DNA of 64,000 bases from Cristatella mucedo (taxonomy: Eukaryota; Bryozoa; Phylactolaemata; Cristatellidae). The stretch spans positions 1,156,001 to 1,220,000 of the forward strand of contig WPIO01000047.1 in assembly GCA_009760855.2 (NCBI GenBank), given 5' to 3'. This document shows, in pieces, positions 1 through 11,465 of this stretch. The position numbers were made by a program, and so were the translations under genes. The notes below the pieces were generated by a model, which saw only the letters and a program-made list of their open reading frames with translations, was not told the DNA's origin and made no database searches. Numbering within the stretch: the stretch's first letter is position 1; each line of letters starts with the position of its first letter.

Positions 1-150
1 TTCTAACTTTATCTTTATTGCTTGAGATGAAGCCTGCTGACTTCCGAATGTGTACCGAAGGCAGCCTTGACTTTGAGTGGGCTGTAGATAACTCTCCTGC
101 ATAATATCCACTTAATCTGTGTGGATTTATAGACATATATACAGTATATT
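1..150 (+). mobile_element. LINE-B 3' end fragment
   Basis: This is the last part of a LINE-B copy entering from the left edge of the window. It aligns with the 3' ends at 2140-2310 and 14280-14455: the shared run begins TTGCNTGAGATGAAG, continues through ACCGAA and TTTGAGTGGGCT, and ends in a decayed form of the AGACGGAGATACATTACATT terminus. It is noncoding. Confidence 0.6.
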
Positions 151-234
151 GCAATGTAAAACAATCGGGGCGGCTGTTGCCAAGCCACCGGGGTCGGCCA
201 GCCGGTGCCGTTAGCTACTGTCCTATACAGCCCC

Positions 235-250
235 GGGGGGGGGGGGGGGG
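235..250. repeat. G16 homopolymer
   Basis: An uninterrupted run of 16 G follows CCCC. Similar G/C runs occur at 3671, 14709, 24217 and 54788. Its exact length is prone to assembly or sequencing error. Confidence 0.85.
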
Positions 251-1609
251 CACAAGAGGTAGTAAGTGCTTTCGGAGGTGCCCATGACTGATACCTAACC
301 AGCCTTGAGCAATCTCTGATCAATCTGTAGACTTGGGGCTGAGCCAAAGACAGCACGGGATAGATCTTGCACTGAATCCATTGTCTTGGTGAGCAAGAGA
401 AGTTCTTATAATTTTGACTCTCGAGTATTCAGGGTTGCCTGAAATCTATTCTTCTAAATTGTTATTATAAAATGGCTACTCTAAAAGCAGCGTTTTGGCT
501 TAAAAGCGTATTTCTCTCGAGCCAAGACAAATAAAGAAGAGCCAATGTTGCCCGGGATTGGGTTGGCTATAAGGTTTCAGCAACATCATAGTCGAATTAG
601 GAGCTGCAATACGCTGGGGCTGCTTGACACACTCTAGCCCATCTCTAACCCATCTCTAGCCCATCGGAGCCCCGTTGTAGCTGCCCTATACAGGCCACTT
701 CCGACTTTCGACGTAGACGACGTGACTACCACGTTTGCACACGATGGTAGCTGGCCACCTTTCTTCCTGCCAGCGGATGGTAATACTAATACTAACAATA
801 ATTATCTATAGACAAAATAATTTTATTATTATAACTAAAGATAATTATCAATGCATAAAATAACAGTGCCAACATTAGGAATCACTATGCAATTCTTCAA
901 ATATTGGCACTGTGATCTTTATCTTGTGGGGTCTACTTTTGAAAGACTCCTGGTAACTAGGCACTTATCTACAGTGAATGTTTCAACACGTCGTGCATTC
1001 TTTCGCTTATAAATCAAGCCGGTCGTTTTACCCCTTTCTTCTAGTTGACTGTCCTTTACTATCGCACACGTTTCCTCTCACGATTAAAGCTGCAACTCTG
1101 AGTGCCACGCAAGCCTGCCAAAAACTGTGCTGCCTCTGACCATACGTCCGATCGAGCGTCTCCAGCTCGACTGAGTCGTCGACAGCCTAAGGGAACCAAG
1201 TTGTCCGACGAGAATTGGAGGCGGCTAACTGAACGCTGTAGAGTTCAACCCAAGCAGCAGAGTCGGTCGCAAGCCTAGGGTGCAACGCAAGCCGGTGGGA
1301 TGCAAGCGTTCGAGCTCGCTCTCTGTCGAAGGGCTGTTTTTCTGCACCAGACATTTCGTGCCTGGGGCGGACGCACCGCCCGTCATCGCGAACTGCCGCA
1401 TGCAGGTCGAAAGCTCGAGTCGCTGCGTCCAGCTGTCGCTACTTCGCCGATATGATCTGAGTCACCAGCCAATCAGCTACCGGCAGACCGATGCCAAAGT
1501 CGGCGGCGGCGGCGCCAGTGCGGCGCCTGGCTCACGGCTGCCTCCTGCTCGGACTCTTCTGGCCACTGCTGGACGAATCGTGTCTGAGGGCCGCGCGCAC
1601 CCTGCTCAC
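251..1609. other. Unassigned noncoding stretch
   Basis: I recognise no gene or repeat family here. There is a short tandem of an AGCCCATCTCTA-like unit near 633-665 and an AT-rich patch at 780-850. The part after 1270 is GC-richer and has overlapping open frames on both strands, which such composition produces by chance. Confidence 0.4.
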
Positions 1610-2310
1610 CGATGGTTTTGCCAAAAGATTTAACCAGCTCCCCGGGTCTGTTTCGGCTAGATTTTTGCAACTCCACTGTGGTTGGGCTACCGAAAAAAGC
1701 CAGCTGCCAGATGCATCCGGTGATGGATATGGCTGGGTGGCCAGTTTGCAACTCCCAGAGGTTTGACCGAGCGTTTTCTTTGCTGAAAGAACTTGGATGA
1801 CTGCCGGTTGGTCTGCGGTCGCAGAGCAAAGTTCTTACTCTTACCCACAAGGCTCGCCACGGCTTGGCACCCCCCTGGCTAGCTGAACTGCTGCACCATT
1901 TTGAGCCTCCTCGCGCCATCGGGTCTCTATGGACTATACACTGGCAGTTCCGTGTCCCCGCTTAAAAATCGTTGATGACAGAAGCTTTCGCTTAGCAAAT
2001 ACTAGATTGTGGAAATTGCTTCCACATTTCTTATGCAACGACATCCACTCTCCGTCTGCCGACTGAGGAAAATCCTTTCCAGCCGTCCTGAGCTGCCACT
2101 TCCACGCTACTCACTAACTCAATTGCTCACCTGAGTCCGCTATGCTTCTCACTTTGTCTTTGTTGCGTGAGATGAAGTCTGTTGTCTACCGAATGTGTAC
2201 CAAATCCCGCGTAGCCTTTGTGGCGGCTATACAAATAAACCTTCGTTGCACCCATGTAGTCTTCGTGGCTTTGAGGACTTACAGACGGAAATACATTACG
2301 TTACATCACA
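1610..2310 (+). mobile_element. LINE-B copy, 3' 0.7 kb
   Basis: This 5'-truncated LINE-B copy aligns with 60070-60780 and, in reverse, with 12752-13475. The region 1740-1960 encodes a broken version of the C-terminal RT-associated segment; the intact wording elsewhere is LTHKARxGLAPxYLAELLHQ. Frames are interrupted. It ends with the family terminus ACATTACGTTACATCACA at 2293-2310. Confidence 0.75.
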
Positions 2311-3279
2311 AGTAGTAAACGGCGACGTCACGGTGCCGTTGGACAGAACGCAGAGGCCTCACGTCGGTGGCCTGGAACGAAGTGAATAACTCAGCCATAG
2401 CTATGCCATCCTTCGTACCATAGGCTAACAGTCTGCAGTGGCTCGACCTTTGGCAGTCATTGCTCCAGGAAGTATGTGACCGGCTAATAAAGCCTGCATA
2501 AGGGCCTTGGGTATCCCGTTCGCAGGCTGAGTTGTATTGGTTTTCGGACGCCCGCTCGGAGGCCGTGCGGTCCCTTTTCCTTTGCTGGTCGTGCGCTATA
2601 ACCCTTGCGACTCAGGCTGGAGCTGGAATCGCCAACTGTTGCAGTGGGGTAAGATTATAAACTAATACGATCTTAAATATGAGTCCTTTCGTGTGTTTAT
2701 CCAAGAGTCCATGCACAAAAATCGGCAACATCGCGCCTACGGCGTTGCCTTCGTGATATTTACAGTACTCCTACGACCGTATAGCTACGACGAGAATAGT
2801 GTTTAATTTATCGAGTACATGAAATAATTTAAAAATCTGCACATGTAAATAAAAATGCTCCCATATTTTAAATGGAACATTTAACTGTGCATTGGCTTAT
2901 GAAGTAGTGGCGAGCCGGGCATTGACCATAGTACATTAAATAATAACAGGTATGCAAAGGCTGAACAGACATTTCGCTGAAACCCGAAGCAGTAAGTGGA
3001 GCGAGTAGAAAGGACGAGCCTTCTAAAAGGAATGTTCACTCAAACAGTCTCTCAGTCTGCCCGTCGCTGATTGTAGCTACACCTTTGCCCAGCCGTAGAT
3101 TTACATGCACGGAATAAAATTTTTAAAGTGAATTTTCAAAATTGTGTACCGCAATGTTTTGCCGGTACATGCCTAATGTGCCTAACAAATCTATTGATGC
3201 TTTTCTCTTGTTGAAATGACACGATTCAGATTATGTAGCAACAATTCTCATACGATTCATGCACGATTTGAGTAGCCCC
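2311..3279. other. Unassigned noncoding stretch
   Basis: No gene or element was recognised. The stretch is moderately AT-rich after 2790 and contains only short chance reading frames. Confidence 0.4.
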
Positions 3280-3630
3280 TTATAGAAAAACCGTTTAAGT
3301 TAAATAGGGATCCAACTTCGAAGCTAAAGCCTTTGTGTGTGCTTACGTTTTGCAGACGAAGCAAAGAAACATAGAAGTGTCCATGGGCATTTAAGACCAT
3401 CGCACAGAAAATTCCTACTACGGTAAATGCGCCAGTACCCTCTCTAGCTCCATGGCAAAGCGTCAAAGCAGGTTCTGTTGACAGTGCAGCTGAGACTGGC
3501 TACATTACCAACAGGGCGGTAGCATTGTATTTACTTCATCGCCCCATCTGCGAACCGTAGCACTTCAAGGCCTTGAACTTCAAAGTGGAATCCCTATTAA
3601 ACTTCAATGGGTTTTCCTCTAATAGAATAT
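3280..3630. repeat. Imperfect long inverted repeat
   Basis: The segment 3280-3385 aligns, with mismatches and small gaps, to the reverse complement of about 3525-3630. The clearest shared core is AATAGGGAT on the left and ATCCCTATT on the right, flanked by matching AAGTTT and TTGAAG blocks. Arms are about 100 bp with a spacer of about 140 bp. It could be an old foldback or MITE-like element, or an inverted duplication. No terminal duplication was identified. Confidence 0.5.
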
Positions 3631-3956
3631 ATTTCATTCTAGAATGCAAGCGCTGATAGTGTGCCGTCCTCCCCCCCCCCGGCGGGCTGTGTGTCACCGA
3701 GCTGAGCGGTTACTTCTCTCCACGGAGAACTGGGGCCCACACCTTGGTGCTGTCACACACCGCATCGTTCACACAGTTTCCCGAAGAGCTTCCGGTACGC
3801 AGCTTTAACGCCAAGGGCATCAAGGCACCTCTCATCACCCGGGTACCAAAACCCGAGCGTTCCAATGACAAATGGCTGGACAGACACTGACGCCCGACCC
3901 GGGGACCGGAAGTCACTCGCGATGCCTGCGTATTTCGTGATCTCTATCTCATCTTA

Positions 3957-4130
3957 TAATTTGCTAGCTGATTTAACAGCCTCTTTTGTATAACCATTGA
4001 AGAGCTTTAACGGCTGTCACCGGCACTTGCAGCTGCAATAAAGGATCACCTACCGCTGAATTCGAACCCACCACCTAGGGACCGAGGTCGTGAAAAGCAA
4101 CCACCTTACCTAGTGTGCCATCACGGCTTA
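3957..4130 (-). mobile_element. SINE-D, antisense, near full length
   Basis: Read on the minus strand this starts at the tRNA-like head TAAGCCGTGATGGCACACTA, has an A box like TGGCACACTAGG and a decayed B box near 4065, and ends in the family tail GCTCTTC...TATACAAAAGAGGCTG...AATCAGCTAG. It matches 20554-20729 and 57868-58045 over its whole length. It is an immobile tRNA-derived retroposon, not a tRNA gene. Confidence 0.8.
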
Positions 4131-4227
4131 TTGGCCCGCAGCTCAGCTCAATCCAACTTCTGGAGCTCGACTGAGTGCCTATTGCATTACGGCTTGGGCT
4201 TCCATGTGGCCTCGGCCATGGATTCTC

Positions 4228-4316
4228 AAACTGGTAGCTGGCAGCAGAAAACTGGTAACAAACAGGTAACTGGTAGCATGTAACTGGTAACAAGCAGGTA
4301 ACTGGCGGCAGGCTGC
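4228..4316 (+). repeat. AACTGGTARC minisatellite
   Basis: Short degenerate tandem units built around AACTGGTAGC, AACTGGTAAC and CAGGTAACTGG repeat about eight times. The array directly precedes the old antisense L2-A copy. Confidence 0.75.
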
Positions 4317-4334
4317 GTTAATTGGGAAACCGTG

Positions 4335-5460
4335 AACAATAAATGTCTCGGCAGCTATAATGTGACAGAATTATCATCGCAGCATTTCCCGACGAACTTT
4401 ACGTATGCCGGAAAGGAAGCGTGTCAATCGTGCAGCGATATGGCGTAACCGCATTCCAAATAATTCACAGCGACGGAGTTTATACTGCGACGAACAAGTT
4501 TATTAAAAGTTTCATTTTCAATTTCTTCAACGAAGAGGATGCCATCATGTCATCAATTGAGTGCGAGTTTAAAGCTTTGGTAGAATCTGGACTAAACGCA
4601 CTGCAGCCAAAAGATCTGAGCCTGATTACAGTCGATATTAAATGATTCGATTCCGACGAGCAGATCACAGGAAACAAGCCGAGATTGGGAAGTATTTTGG
4701 ATAGATATTAAGGAGCAAGAAAAGACCCTGCTAAGTGAGTCACGTGGGCCCTAAAGTCATTACGATGCTCGGTTGATAGCCAGTGCAAGTAGGAGATACG
4801 TGGTGTAATGTGGCTCTGTGACTCTCACGACCGATCAGCCTAGCGGCAGAGTACTACCCCGAATGTTAGCATCGTACTGTATAGCCAAGACGAACCGCGT
4901 GCTGTAACAGAAGTATGAATGTTATATCGTTTCTTAACAGGCCCTATTTTTTGCCGTGGTATGTAGCTGACAGCAGGCAGAGACTTGATCATGGATCTGA
5001 TTTGGTAATACAATGAAAGGTCACTTTAGAACAGGACACCCACTTTTTTCGCTGATACTACACGAGATACTACAGAAGAGCTTATTTTAAGATTTGGCTC
5101 TCCAATTTCTATCTAACGCTAGATTTGCACACAAGTAGTCAGTTTTTATCGTCTTTCAACTTAAGAAAGTTTGCTATCATTTAAGTGCGAACATTAGCAA
5201 TACATTCAAGTGCGAACATTGGCAATACGTGCTACGTGAGAATTGAGAGAGATTGACGTGTTTGAAGGCGCGTAGGGATGAAAAATTTCATAAATCCATA
5301 TGCAATCTGAGTAAACGTGAAAGTCTAAATTATACTTAGCAATAATATCGGCAAGAGGGGGAGCACAGACCGTTAAAAGTTCACCAAGCTCAAATCTTTG
5401 AGCAACCAATCTTTTTAGGTTCCCGCATGATTTCTGCTCATTGTAAAAAATGACCTGAAA
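4335..5460 (-). mobile_element. L2-A, old antisense copy
   Basis: This is a heavily decayed antisense L2-A copy. On the minus strand it can be followed from the RT core (a PLADIIAKYN stretch and a ruined YADD box reading YSDC near 5310) through the palm-to-thumb region (AGGTCACTTTAGAAC near 5020) to the C-terminal and tail region near 4500-4350. All frames are broken. The ORF-like stretch at 4421-4645 on the plus strand lies entirely inside it and is an artefact. Confidence 0.65.
5183..5232 (+). repeat. 25-bp tandem duplication
   Basis: The unit beginning AAGTGCGAACATT(A/G)GCAATA occurs twice in direct succession with three differences. It lies inside the old L2-A copy and reflects a local duplication after insertion. 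Confidence 0.8.
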
Positions 5461-5470
5461 TTGTAATGCA

Positions 5471-6020
5471 AATAATAATAAATACAATGATGCATTTTTA
5501 TTGCACCATCAAAGAACTTAAGCTCTTTAAGGCACTTTATATATGCTGCAATGGAAGCGTGATCAAATTTTTTGCCTTAACATACACAGTGTCAACAAGT
5601 ATAATATAGTCAAAGGTAACACGCACAGTGCCATCATGCAAATGTAGTTAGTGGTAATTAATATGCAGTGTCCGCATGCATCAGCACACAAAAAAGCATC
5701 TTCACAAGGAACGATGATATACTGTGAGAAACGGATGCGCTTGTAGCTTTTTTTTTAAGGTCGTCAAGTCAAGGAATGTCGTGACGTCAGTTGTGAGTGA
5801 GTGACTTCCGAGATTTTGATGTTCATTGAGGTATAGCCAAATGGTTCGAGTCAAATAGGCGGTTGAAAAGGTACCTAGGCTAGTTTGAGAGTAGTTCTGA
5901 TAGGTAGGCTGCAGCCAGAGAATTAATGGACCTATAAGTGAATGACAGAACCCGAGTTATTTCATCGAGATGGAATATATTGCTCATGCAGTTGACGTAG
6001 CTTCGAGTCACTATATGAGC
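5471..6020 (-). mobile_element. L2-A antisense 3' fragment
   Basis: The antisense tail AATAATAATAAATAC starts at 5471 and is followed by the reverse-complement tail hairpin region (CATCAAAGAACTTAAGCTC) and the C-terminal RT-associated region to about 5990. It abuts the previous copy at its left edge, so one was inserted next to or into the other. The right edge meets SINE-C. Confidence 0.75.
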
Positions 6021-6021
6021 T

Positions 6022-6175
6022 ATGCCAAGCTGGTTTGGTCCAGCGGTCAAGGTGCTAGCCCAAACCAAGATTAGGCTGAGGTCGTGGGCTCGAGCCCCGA
6101 GGCAAATGTGAAGCGCCCGAATAGAGATTAGGTTCTCTTAGGGCGCTATACAAATGAATTATGTAATTATATATA
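6022..6175 (+). mobile_element. SINE-C, full length
   Basis: The tRNA-like head CTGGTTTGGTCCAGCGGTCA has an A-box-like segment, and GGGCTCGAGCCCC is a B-box-like segment. The 3' half, GCGCCCGAATAGAGATTAGG to CGCTATACAAATGAATT, resembles the L2-A tail. It ends in an AT-rich run. It is one of the best-preserved SINE-C copies here. Confidence 0.8.
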
Positions 6176-6612
6176 AAATCTATCTGTATTAGGTAACCTA
6201 AGACAACTAGAGTTTGCCCCTCCTGAGATGAGTAGACGGTGAGCCGATGAGTCGATGGTAAGCTATGGCTACCACGTTCAGCTGGTAGCTGTCACTTTGA
6301 ACGCTTAAGAATTGTATGAGTGCAGGTCAGTACTGTAAGGCGGTTGTAATGCGGTAGCCTCCCAAAGAAACGTGCCTATCGCATGCTTTGAACTACGCAA
6401 GACAGTCTTGGCAAGGTAAAAATTCAAACCTCCTTAGAGAACTCTTAGCTTTGGCCCTGCATGAGTAGAACGTTCCGCACTCGTCCCAGATATACTAGAG
6501 CTCACTGCCTGTGGACTGGCTCCTCTGAGTCATAGTAGAGTTACAGTACAGACGTAAGCCGCCTGACTTTAAGTGTGCCATCTTGCCGCGTGACCTAAGT
6601 TCGTGACAGGTG
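6176..6612. other. Unassigned noncoding stretch
   Basis: Nothing recognised. The sequence has no long open frame and no match to the repeat families in this window. Confidence 0.4.
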
Positions 6613-6717
6613 GCGGACGTACGGACGTGATGGACGGACGTGACGGACGTGACGGACGTGACGGACGGACGTGACGGACATGGCGGACGGACGTGACGGA
6701 CGGACGTGATGGATGGA
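6613..6717 (+). repeat. GGACGGACGTGAC minisatellite
   Basis: About 105 bp consist of mixed units GGACGTGAC and GGACGGACGTGAC, with variants carrying GAT, CAT and GGC. Alternation of 9-bp and 13-bp units suggests a two-level GGAC-based repeat. It contains no stop-free coding logic. Confidence 0.9.
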
Positions 6718-7495
6718 CTTTCTCACTTTAATTAGTAGGGATTCCGCGGGTTATTAGCAAGGCCTTATTCGCAGCTACGCTCACATGATGGACAGCAGTT
6801 CTCGAGCAACCTTCACGCCGCTATTGCCGGAATGCGAGCGTTTCCAATGCAATTCACTAGTGGGGAATACAATGCATACATCCCGATTCGATGCTTCATG
6901 CCTGCCTATTCGTTCTTTTCTCGGGGCTCCAATGCAGCGGTGAAGATCAGGCAGTCCATGAGGTGTAGTGATTTGAAAGTCAAGGCAAAAGCACACACTC
7001 AGTCAAAAGACATTGGATCAGAGGGTCGTAGTCAGCAATACAGCAACCGTGCTTCAGTCAGCATCTGTCAGTCAATCTGATAATGGTGGCAGCAGCTCGC
7101 CGCCATGCTGGTCCAGCCTGCCGCTAACCACCCTCCTTCTTCGTCACATCTGGTGCTTGCTTTCAAGGCAGTCGGCTCAAAATAGCATCTCATATCAGCT
7201 GCTGCTGAAATTCTGAAAATTCCTTTTCGCTTTCTGCATTTTAGACAGCTGGATGCTGCCGCAGCTTTCTTTGGCGACTGCATCCTAAGCCCACCCGCAT
7301 TCGCCCACCTGAGTAGCCTTTGTCACTTGGCTGGGAGAGCTCAAATACCTACCTGTGTGTGGCTTGCTCGTCGGCCTGATTAATGCATGGACCCGGCAAG
7401 TGACGGACAGAGCGGCGTTGGCAAAATAGATGTATACATTAAACCTGCCTCAGTCCACATTACTTGTAGCTATTTGAAAAGTTGCCATGGGCTGG
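6718..7495. other. Unassigned noncoding stretch
   Basis: Several short open frames overlap here on both strands (6781-7283), none with a recognisable motif. I found no repeat family match. Confidence 0.35.
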
Positions 7496-7665
7496 CCGAT
7501 AGACAGTGAGGGAGTGAGTGGGTGTGTATGAGAGAGAGAGTGTATGTGTTTTCGCATGTGCGTGTGTGCGTTTGTGTGTGTGTGTGTGTGTGTGTATGCG
7601 TGCATGTGTGCGAGCTTGATTGTGTATGTGTGCGTGTGTATGTGTGATACTGAGTGAGAGAGTGC
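7496..7665. repeat. GT/GA-rich microsatellite
   Basis: GAGAGAGAG near 7530, (TG)11 at 7573-7594 and imperfect TGTGTGCG/GAGAGAG runs to 7665 form a compound array. Open frames in it encode only His-Thr or Ser-Leu repeats and are artefacts. Confidence 0.85.
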
Positions 7666-7817
7666 AAAAATAGAGAGTAGTGACTGCTAAATGCCCCCAG
7701 GTCTTGCTGTAGCATAGCCTGAAGTTAAGCTGCAAATGCTAAACGGGGTCCTTACAGGCGAGCGATTGCATTCTGAGTGATCCATACACCTGTGGAGACG
7801 TTATGAAGAAAGAATAC

Positions 7818-9270
7818 TAGTAATAACAATAATACATTTAACAGCGCTTCCAGAGTACTTAATCTCTGTCTAGGAACTTAGTTATGCTGTGAGGGAAGCA
7901 TGACTATAGGATATGGTAAAAGATAATAATCGCAGTCTAAGCACTCATAAATATAGTTAGTGGTAACATATACGGTGTGAGCACGCACATGACGAATCGC
8001 AACAGTTCTGCCAATCCTGTGAGTAACAGGTGCCTTTTTAGAATATCAGTGTAAATATCATCAAGATAAAAGATGCCATGACGCCGGTCGAGAGTGAACT
8101 GAAGGCTTTGGGAGCATACACACTAGAAGCACAGTGGCCCCGTAGTTTTAGGTTGGTTCGAGGCATGTCTAGACGGCTTGTGTCAGCAGAGCTCTGGCAC
8201 GATGGCTGGCCCGGTTAGGAAGTAGTTCTAACTGGTTGAATGGGCTATGTAGAAGAGTATGAAGTATGTGTAGAGTATCAAGTGACCTGAAAATGCAAAG
8301 CCTTGATGTCGATGCTTGATGGGAAGCCAGTGCAGGTCGGCGATAAGTGGTCAGGTAGCATCTGTGACGCTCACGAAGGCAAGCCTAGCTGCCGATATTT
8401 GCATCAACTGTGAGCATGTAATCGCGTAAGCCCGAAGATCTGCAAGCGGTGAGCTACAGAAGTCGAGACGGCTTGTCAAAAATGCATGAACCAATGTAGA
8501 TGCAGTATCGCTGTCTAAGCAGGTCTGGATTTTTGCAGTGCTACGTAGCTGAAAGAAGGCAGACTTGACTGTGGAGCTAATTCTGTCGTCTAGTGATAGG
8601 TCACTTTGGAAGAGGAGACCCAGATTTCGTGCAAATGCAACAGGAGACATGCTCCCCTTGGCAATTTTAAGTGTTTAGCTTCCTAATTTTTTAGTTGCTC
8701 TAAGTTTGCCATTAAATAGCATATAGTTCTTTCTTCAATCAGTTTGAGATAGTTTGCTGCCATACAGATGCTAATTTCAGCAATACGTGCAGCAAGGGTT
8801 TGATGGAGCTGACGTTCGCTGGAAGGTTGGGAGGAATCAAAGTATACGTGCATCTGAGTGTCATCTACAAAGATGTGAAAGCCCAGATTGTCCTTGGCGA
8901 TTACATCACCCAGAGCAAGAGTCTAAATTGTGACAGGAAGCAGCACAGTTACACAGCGCTGGGGTATCGATACGTAGAGGCCGCTCAAAATATTTTCAAC
9001 AACTGACAACAGTTTTTTAGAGTCTCCCACTGATATGGGACCTGAAACGTTACGGAGAAATTAATGCCCTGATGAGCGGTGCTTGAGAAGGACTTAGCGA
9101 TCAATATTATTTAACGCATCCAAAAGATCAAGCAAAACAAACAGAGAGACTTTATCTGAGTCTGAATTCCCAAGAGAATCATTATATATGGCCGAAACAA
9201 TGCTGGCTCTTCGGAATTAGCTCTACAGCTCCTGTCTGTAACTTACTTACTAGATTCGAAGATACTAGGT
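7818..9270 (-). mobile_element. L2-A antisense copy, 1.45 kb
   Basis: The antisense tail is at 7818 (AATAACAATAATACATTTAA) and the reverse-complement hairpin region near 7850. The region 8351-8650 encodes, on the minus strand, a stretch aligning with residues 391 onward of the intact copy (ARNLGLLFQSDLSLDD, then LVHAFLTSRLDFC). Palm motif A remnants lie near 9070-9160. Homology fades near 9270, so the copy lacks the endonuclease. Confidence 0.8.
8351..8650 (-). pseudogene. RT thumb-region remnant of L2-A
   Basis: The 99-residue open frame contains SARNLGV-like, LSLDD and STVKSAFFQLR blocks found at residues 393-425 of the 600-residue L2-A protein, and LVHAFLTSRLDFC matching residues 440-452. 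It is shifted and truncated after about residue 480 of the family protein, so it cannot be functional. Confidence 0.8.
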
Positions 9271-9617
9271 ACATTGTGTAATTCCAAGCTATACAGTGTG
9301 CTCCTGCCATAGCTCGGCCCTGGTCCGATCAGCACTTTGAGTGATTTATTTAAAGCGACATCTCAGAATAGACGTAAGTATTCTGACGTTTGGAGAGTGG
9401 GGTACAGACGCCTTGTTCGTGGTGTGAATTGGTGTAGACAACCCTACTGACGTCAGCCGACTGGGGCTATCAACTGCCTTGGGCCGGGTGGCTCGGTGCA
9501 TCGATACCTAGCGTCTTCGGTGGCCGAAATACCATCATCATCTTAGGCTGTTGCTGGGCTGGGACCGGCGGCCTGCGAGAATGATCGAACTGCTTCAGAA
9601 AAGGTTGTACAGATAAC
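9271..9617. other. Unassigned noncoding stretch
   Basis: Spacer between two antisense L2-A copies. I see no feature in it. Confidence 0.4.
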
Positions 9618-10535
9618 AGTATTAAACTACTATTATAATGCATTTGATATAGAACCATCAGAGAACTCTATCTCTTTCTAGGCACTTTACATTCGCTGCA
9701 AAGGAAGCACGATCGAATGGTTAGTGATAGCATGCTCAATAAACAACAAGAATATCATGATTAAGACTGATATGCAAAGGGTTAGCATGCTAGCATGGTT
9801 AGTGGCAGCATGTACACTGTCAGCACGCATAAGCACATAAAGGACGAACCACAGGGACCCACTAAATGTTGTGATAAATATATGCGTTTTTAGTTTCTTT
9901 CTAAATCTGGTCAATTCAGGGGATTTCGTAACGCAAGTCGGGAGTGAGTTTCAGACTTTTGGAGCATGCGAACTAAAGGGACGGTCTCCACAGGATGTAA
10001 GGCTCGTACGTAGTAATAGTTTAATTCCGAAAAGTTGGTGGTACGATGCCTAGTTTGGTGGGGGAGAAGATCTGATAGGTAGGCTGGAGCGAAAGAATAA
10101 AGAGGCTTAAAAGTGAGTGACAGAACCTTGAATTAAATGCCTTGCTTGACGAGGAGCTAATGCAGGTCGGCGAGAAGTGGTGTGATGTGGCAACTGCGAC
10201 GCCCACGACAGACAAGCATAGCTGCGGAGTTTTGCATCAGCTGTAAGCGCCGGATTGCACAAGCCGGTAGACCAACAAGCAGTAAGTTACACAGTCCAGA
10301 TGGGATGTCATAAATGCACAGACCAATTTAGATATGGTATCCCTCTAAACAAGCCAAAATTTTAGCAAGATTATTTAGTTGAAAGTAGGCAGACTTGACT
10401 GTGGAGCTGATGTGGTTGTCTAACGAAAGGTCACTTTTGAACATGACACCTACATTTCGTGCAGAATCACCAGGAGATATGCTGACGGGGCCGATTTTGA
10501 GCGTTAGCCGTTCCAATTTCTGAGGTTTAAGACGT
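9618..10535 (-). mobile_element. L2-A antisense 3' copy, 0.9 kb
   Basis: It starts with a decayed tail and the antisense hairpin block (CAGAGAACTCTATCTCTTTC near 9660) and runs to the reverse complement of the LERLTLKIG block at about 10510. The frame 10328-10516 on the minus strand reads ERLTLKIGPVSISPGDSARN, then GVMFKSDLSLDNHISS, aligning with residues 377-413 of the intact copy with few differences. It is 5'-truncated after the YADD region. Confidence 0.85.
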
Positions 10536-11169
10536 AGTCAGCTGGCCAGCTTCTTGGCATACGGTCGGAAGAGCATAGCCTTAGACGTCAGGAGGCAGCC
10601 GACTTATCAGAAACAAACCAAAATAGCTGTATGTATCGCATTATTGCGATGTGATTGGTGTACGGAGCTGCACAAGTTCGAATTACATATATACGTTGCA
10701 GCATTACCTGATTATAGGATATTTGAGTAGTCGATACGGTAACTGCAACGCGATCGTTCGTCGACTGTGCAAACCTGTAGCACCTTGGGATTGGCGTCTA
10801 ATCCCTTTTACAGCAGATTGCCAAAAGCCTCGTTTCTGCATAATTAAAAGTTCGCCGGTTGAAAGTTGTTTAGTGGATAAGGCAACAAATAAAGTACGTT
10901 TTCCCCTTACAACGTGCCGGCGTTAATAGCCTAGGTTAACTCGAGCCTTACGCTTTCAATGGCATGTACGTCTCTTCATTTCTGCTTCTCTTGCACTGCA
11001 TTCAACTGCTCAGCAGTTGCTACCAGTAGGTCCATTTCAATAGGAGGGCACATGCACTGTGTCTATACATTGACGCTGAGCTATTTCTACTATTTTTGTA
11101 GCACCTGGAAAAATTTAAAACCTACAGTTTTGAGATTTTTCTCGCTTGCTTGATAAATGATTAAAACAG
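10536..11169. other. Unassigned noncoding stretch
   Basis: Short open frames at 10651-10926 and 10959-11153 show no recognisable domain. No repeat family match was found. Confidence 0.35.
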
Positions 11170-11465
11170 GAATACTAATAAAAACAGTAAGATATTTGCC
11201 TAGTACCCTCAGAGAACTAAATATCTTTATAGACACTTGAGGGATTCTGTCAGGGAAGCGTCAAAATGATCATTGACAGTATGCACAGCGTAAGCATGCA
11301 TAAGCGCACAAATGGAAATGCACACTCATCCAAAAAATGCTGAGAAACACGCGAGGAACAGGTGCGTTTGTAGCTTCTGCTTACATTTTGTCGCGTCAGA
11401 GTGTGTCGTGACGTAAGTCGGCAATGCCTTCCAGGCAAAATACGGGGAGAATACGTGATAATAAT
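11170..11465 (-). mobile_element. L2-A antisense copy, left part
   Basis: This is the tail end of an antisense L2-A copy (CTCAGAGAACTAAATATC near 11210). Homology stops near 11465 and resumes near 12115 in the same orientation and order, so the two parts look like one copy split by about 650 bp. Confidence 0.7.

Noticed and set aside
4421-4645. A 74-residue plus-strand frame that looks like a small protein
   Set aside because: It lies inside the old antisense L2-A copy; its nucleotides align with the reverse complement of the L2-A C-terminal region, so it is decayed repeat read backwards.
6613-6717. CRISPR array
   Set aside because: The repeats are directly adjacent with no unique spacers, and the DNA is eukaryotic.
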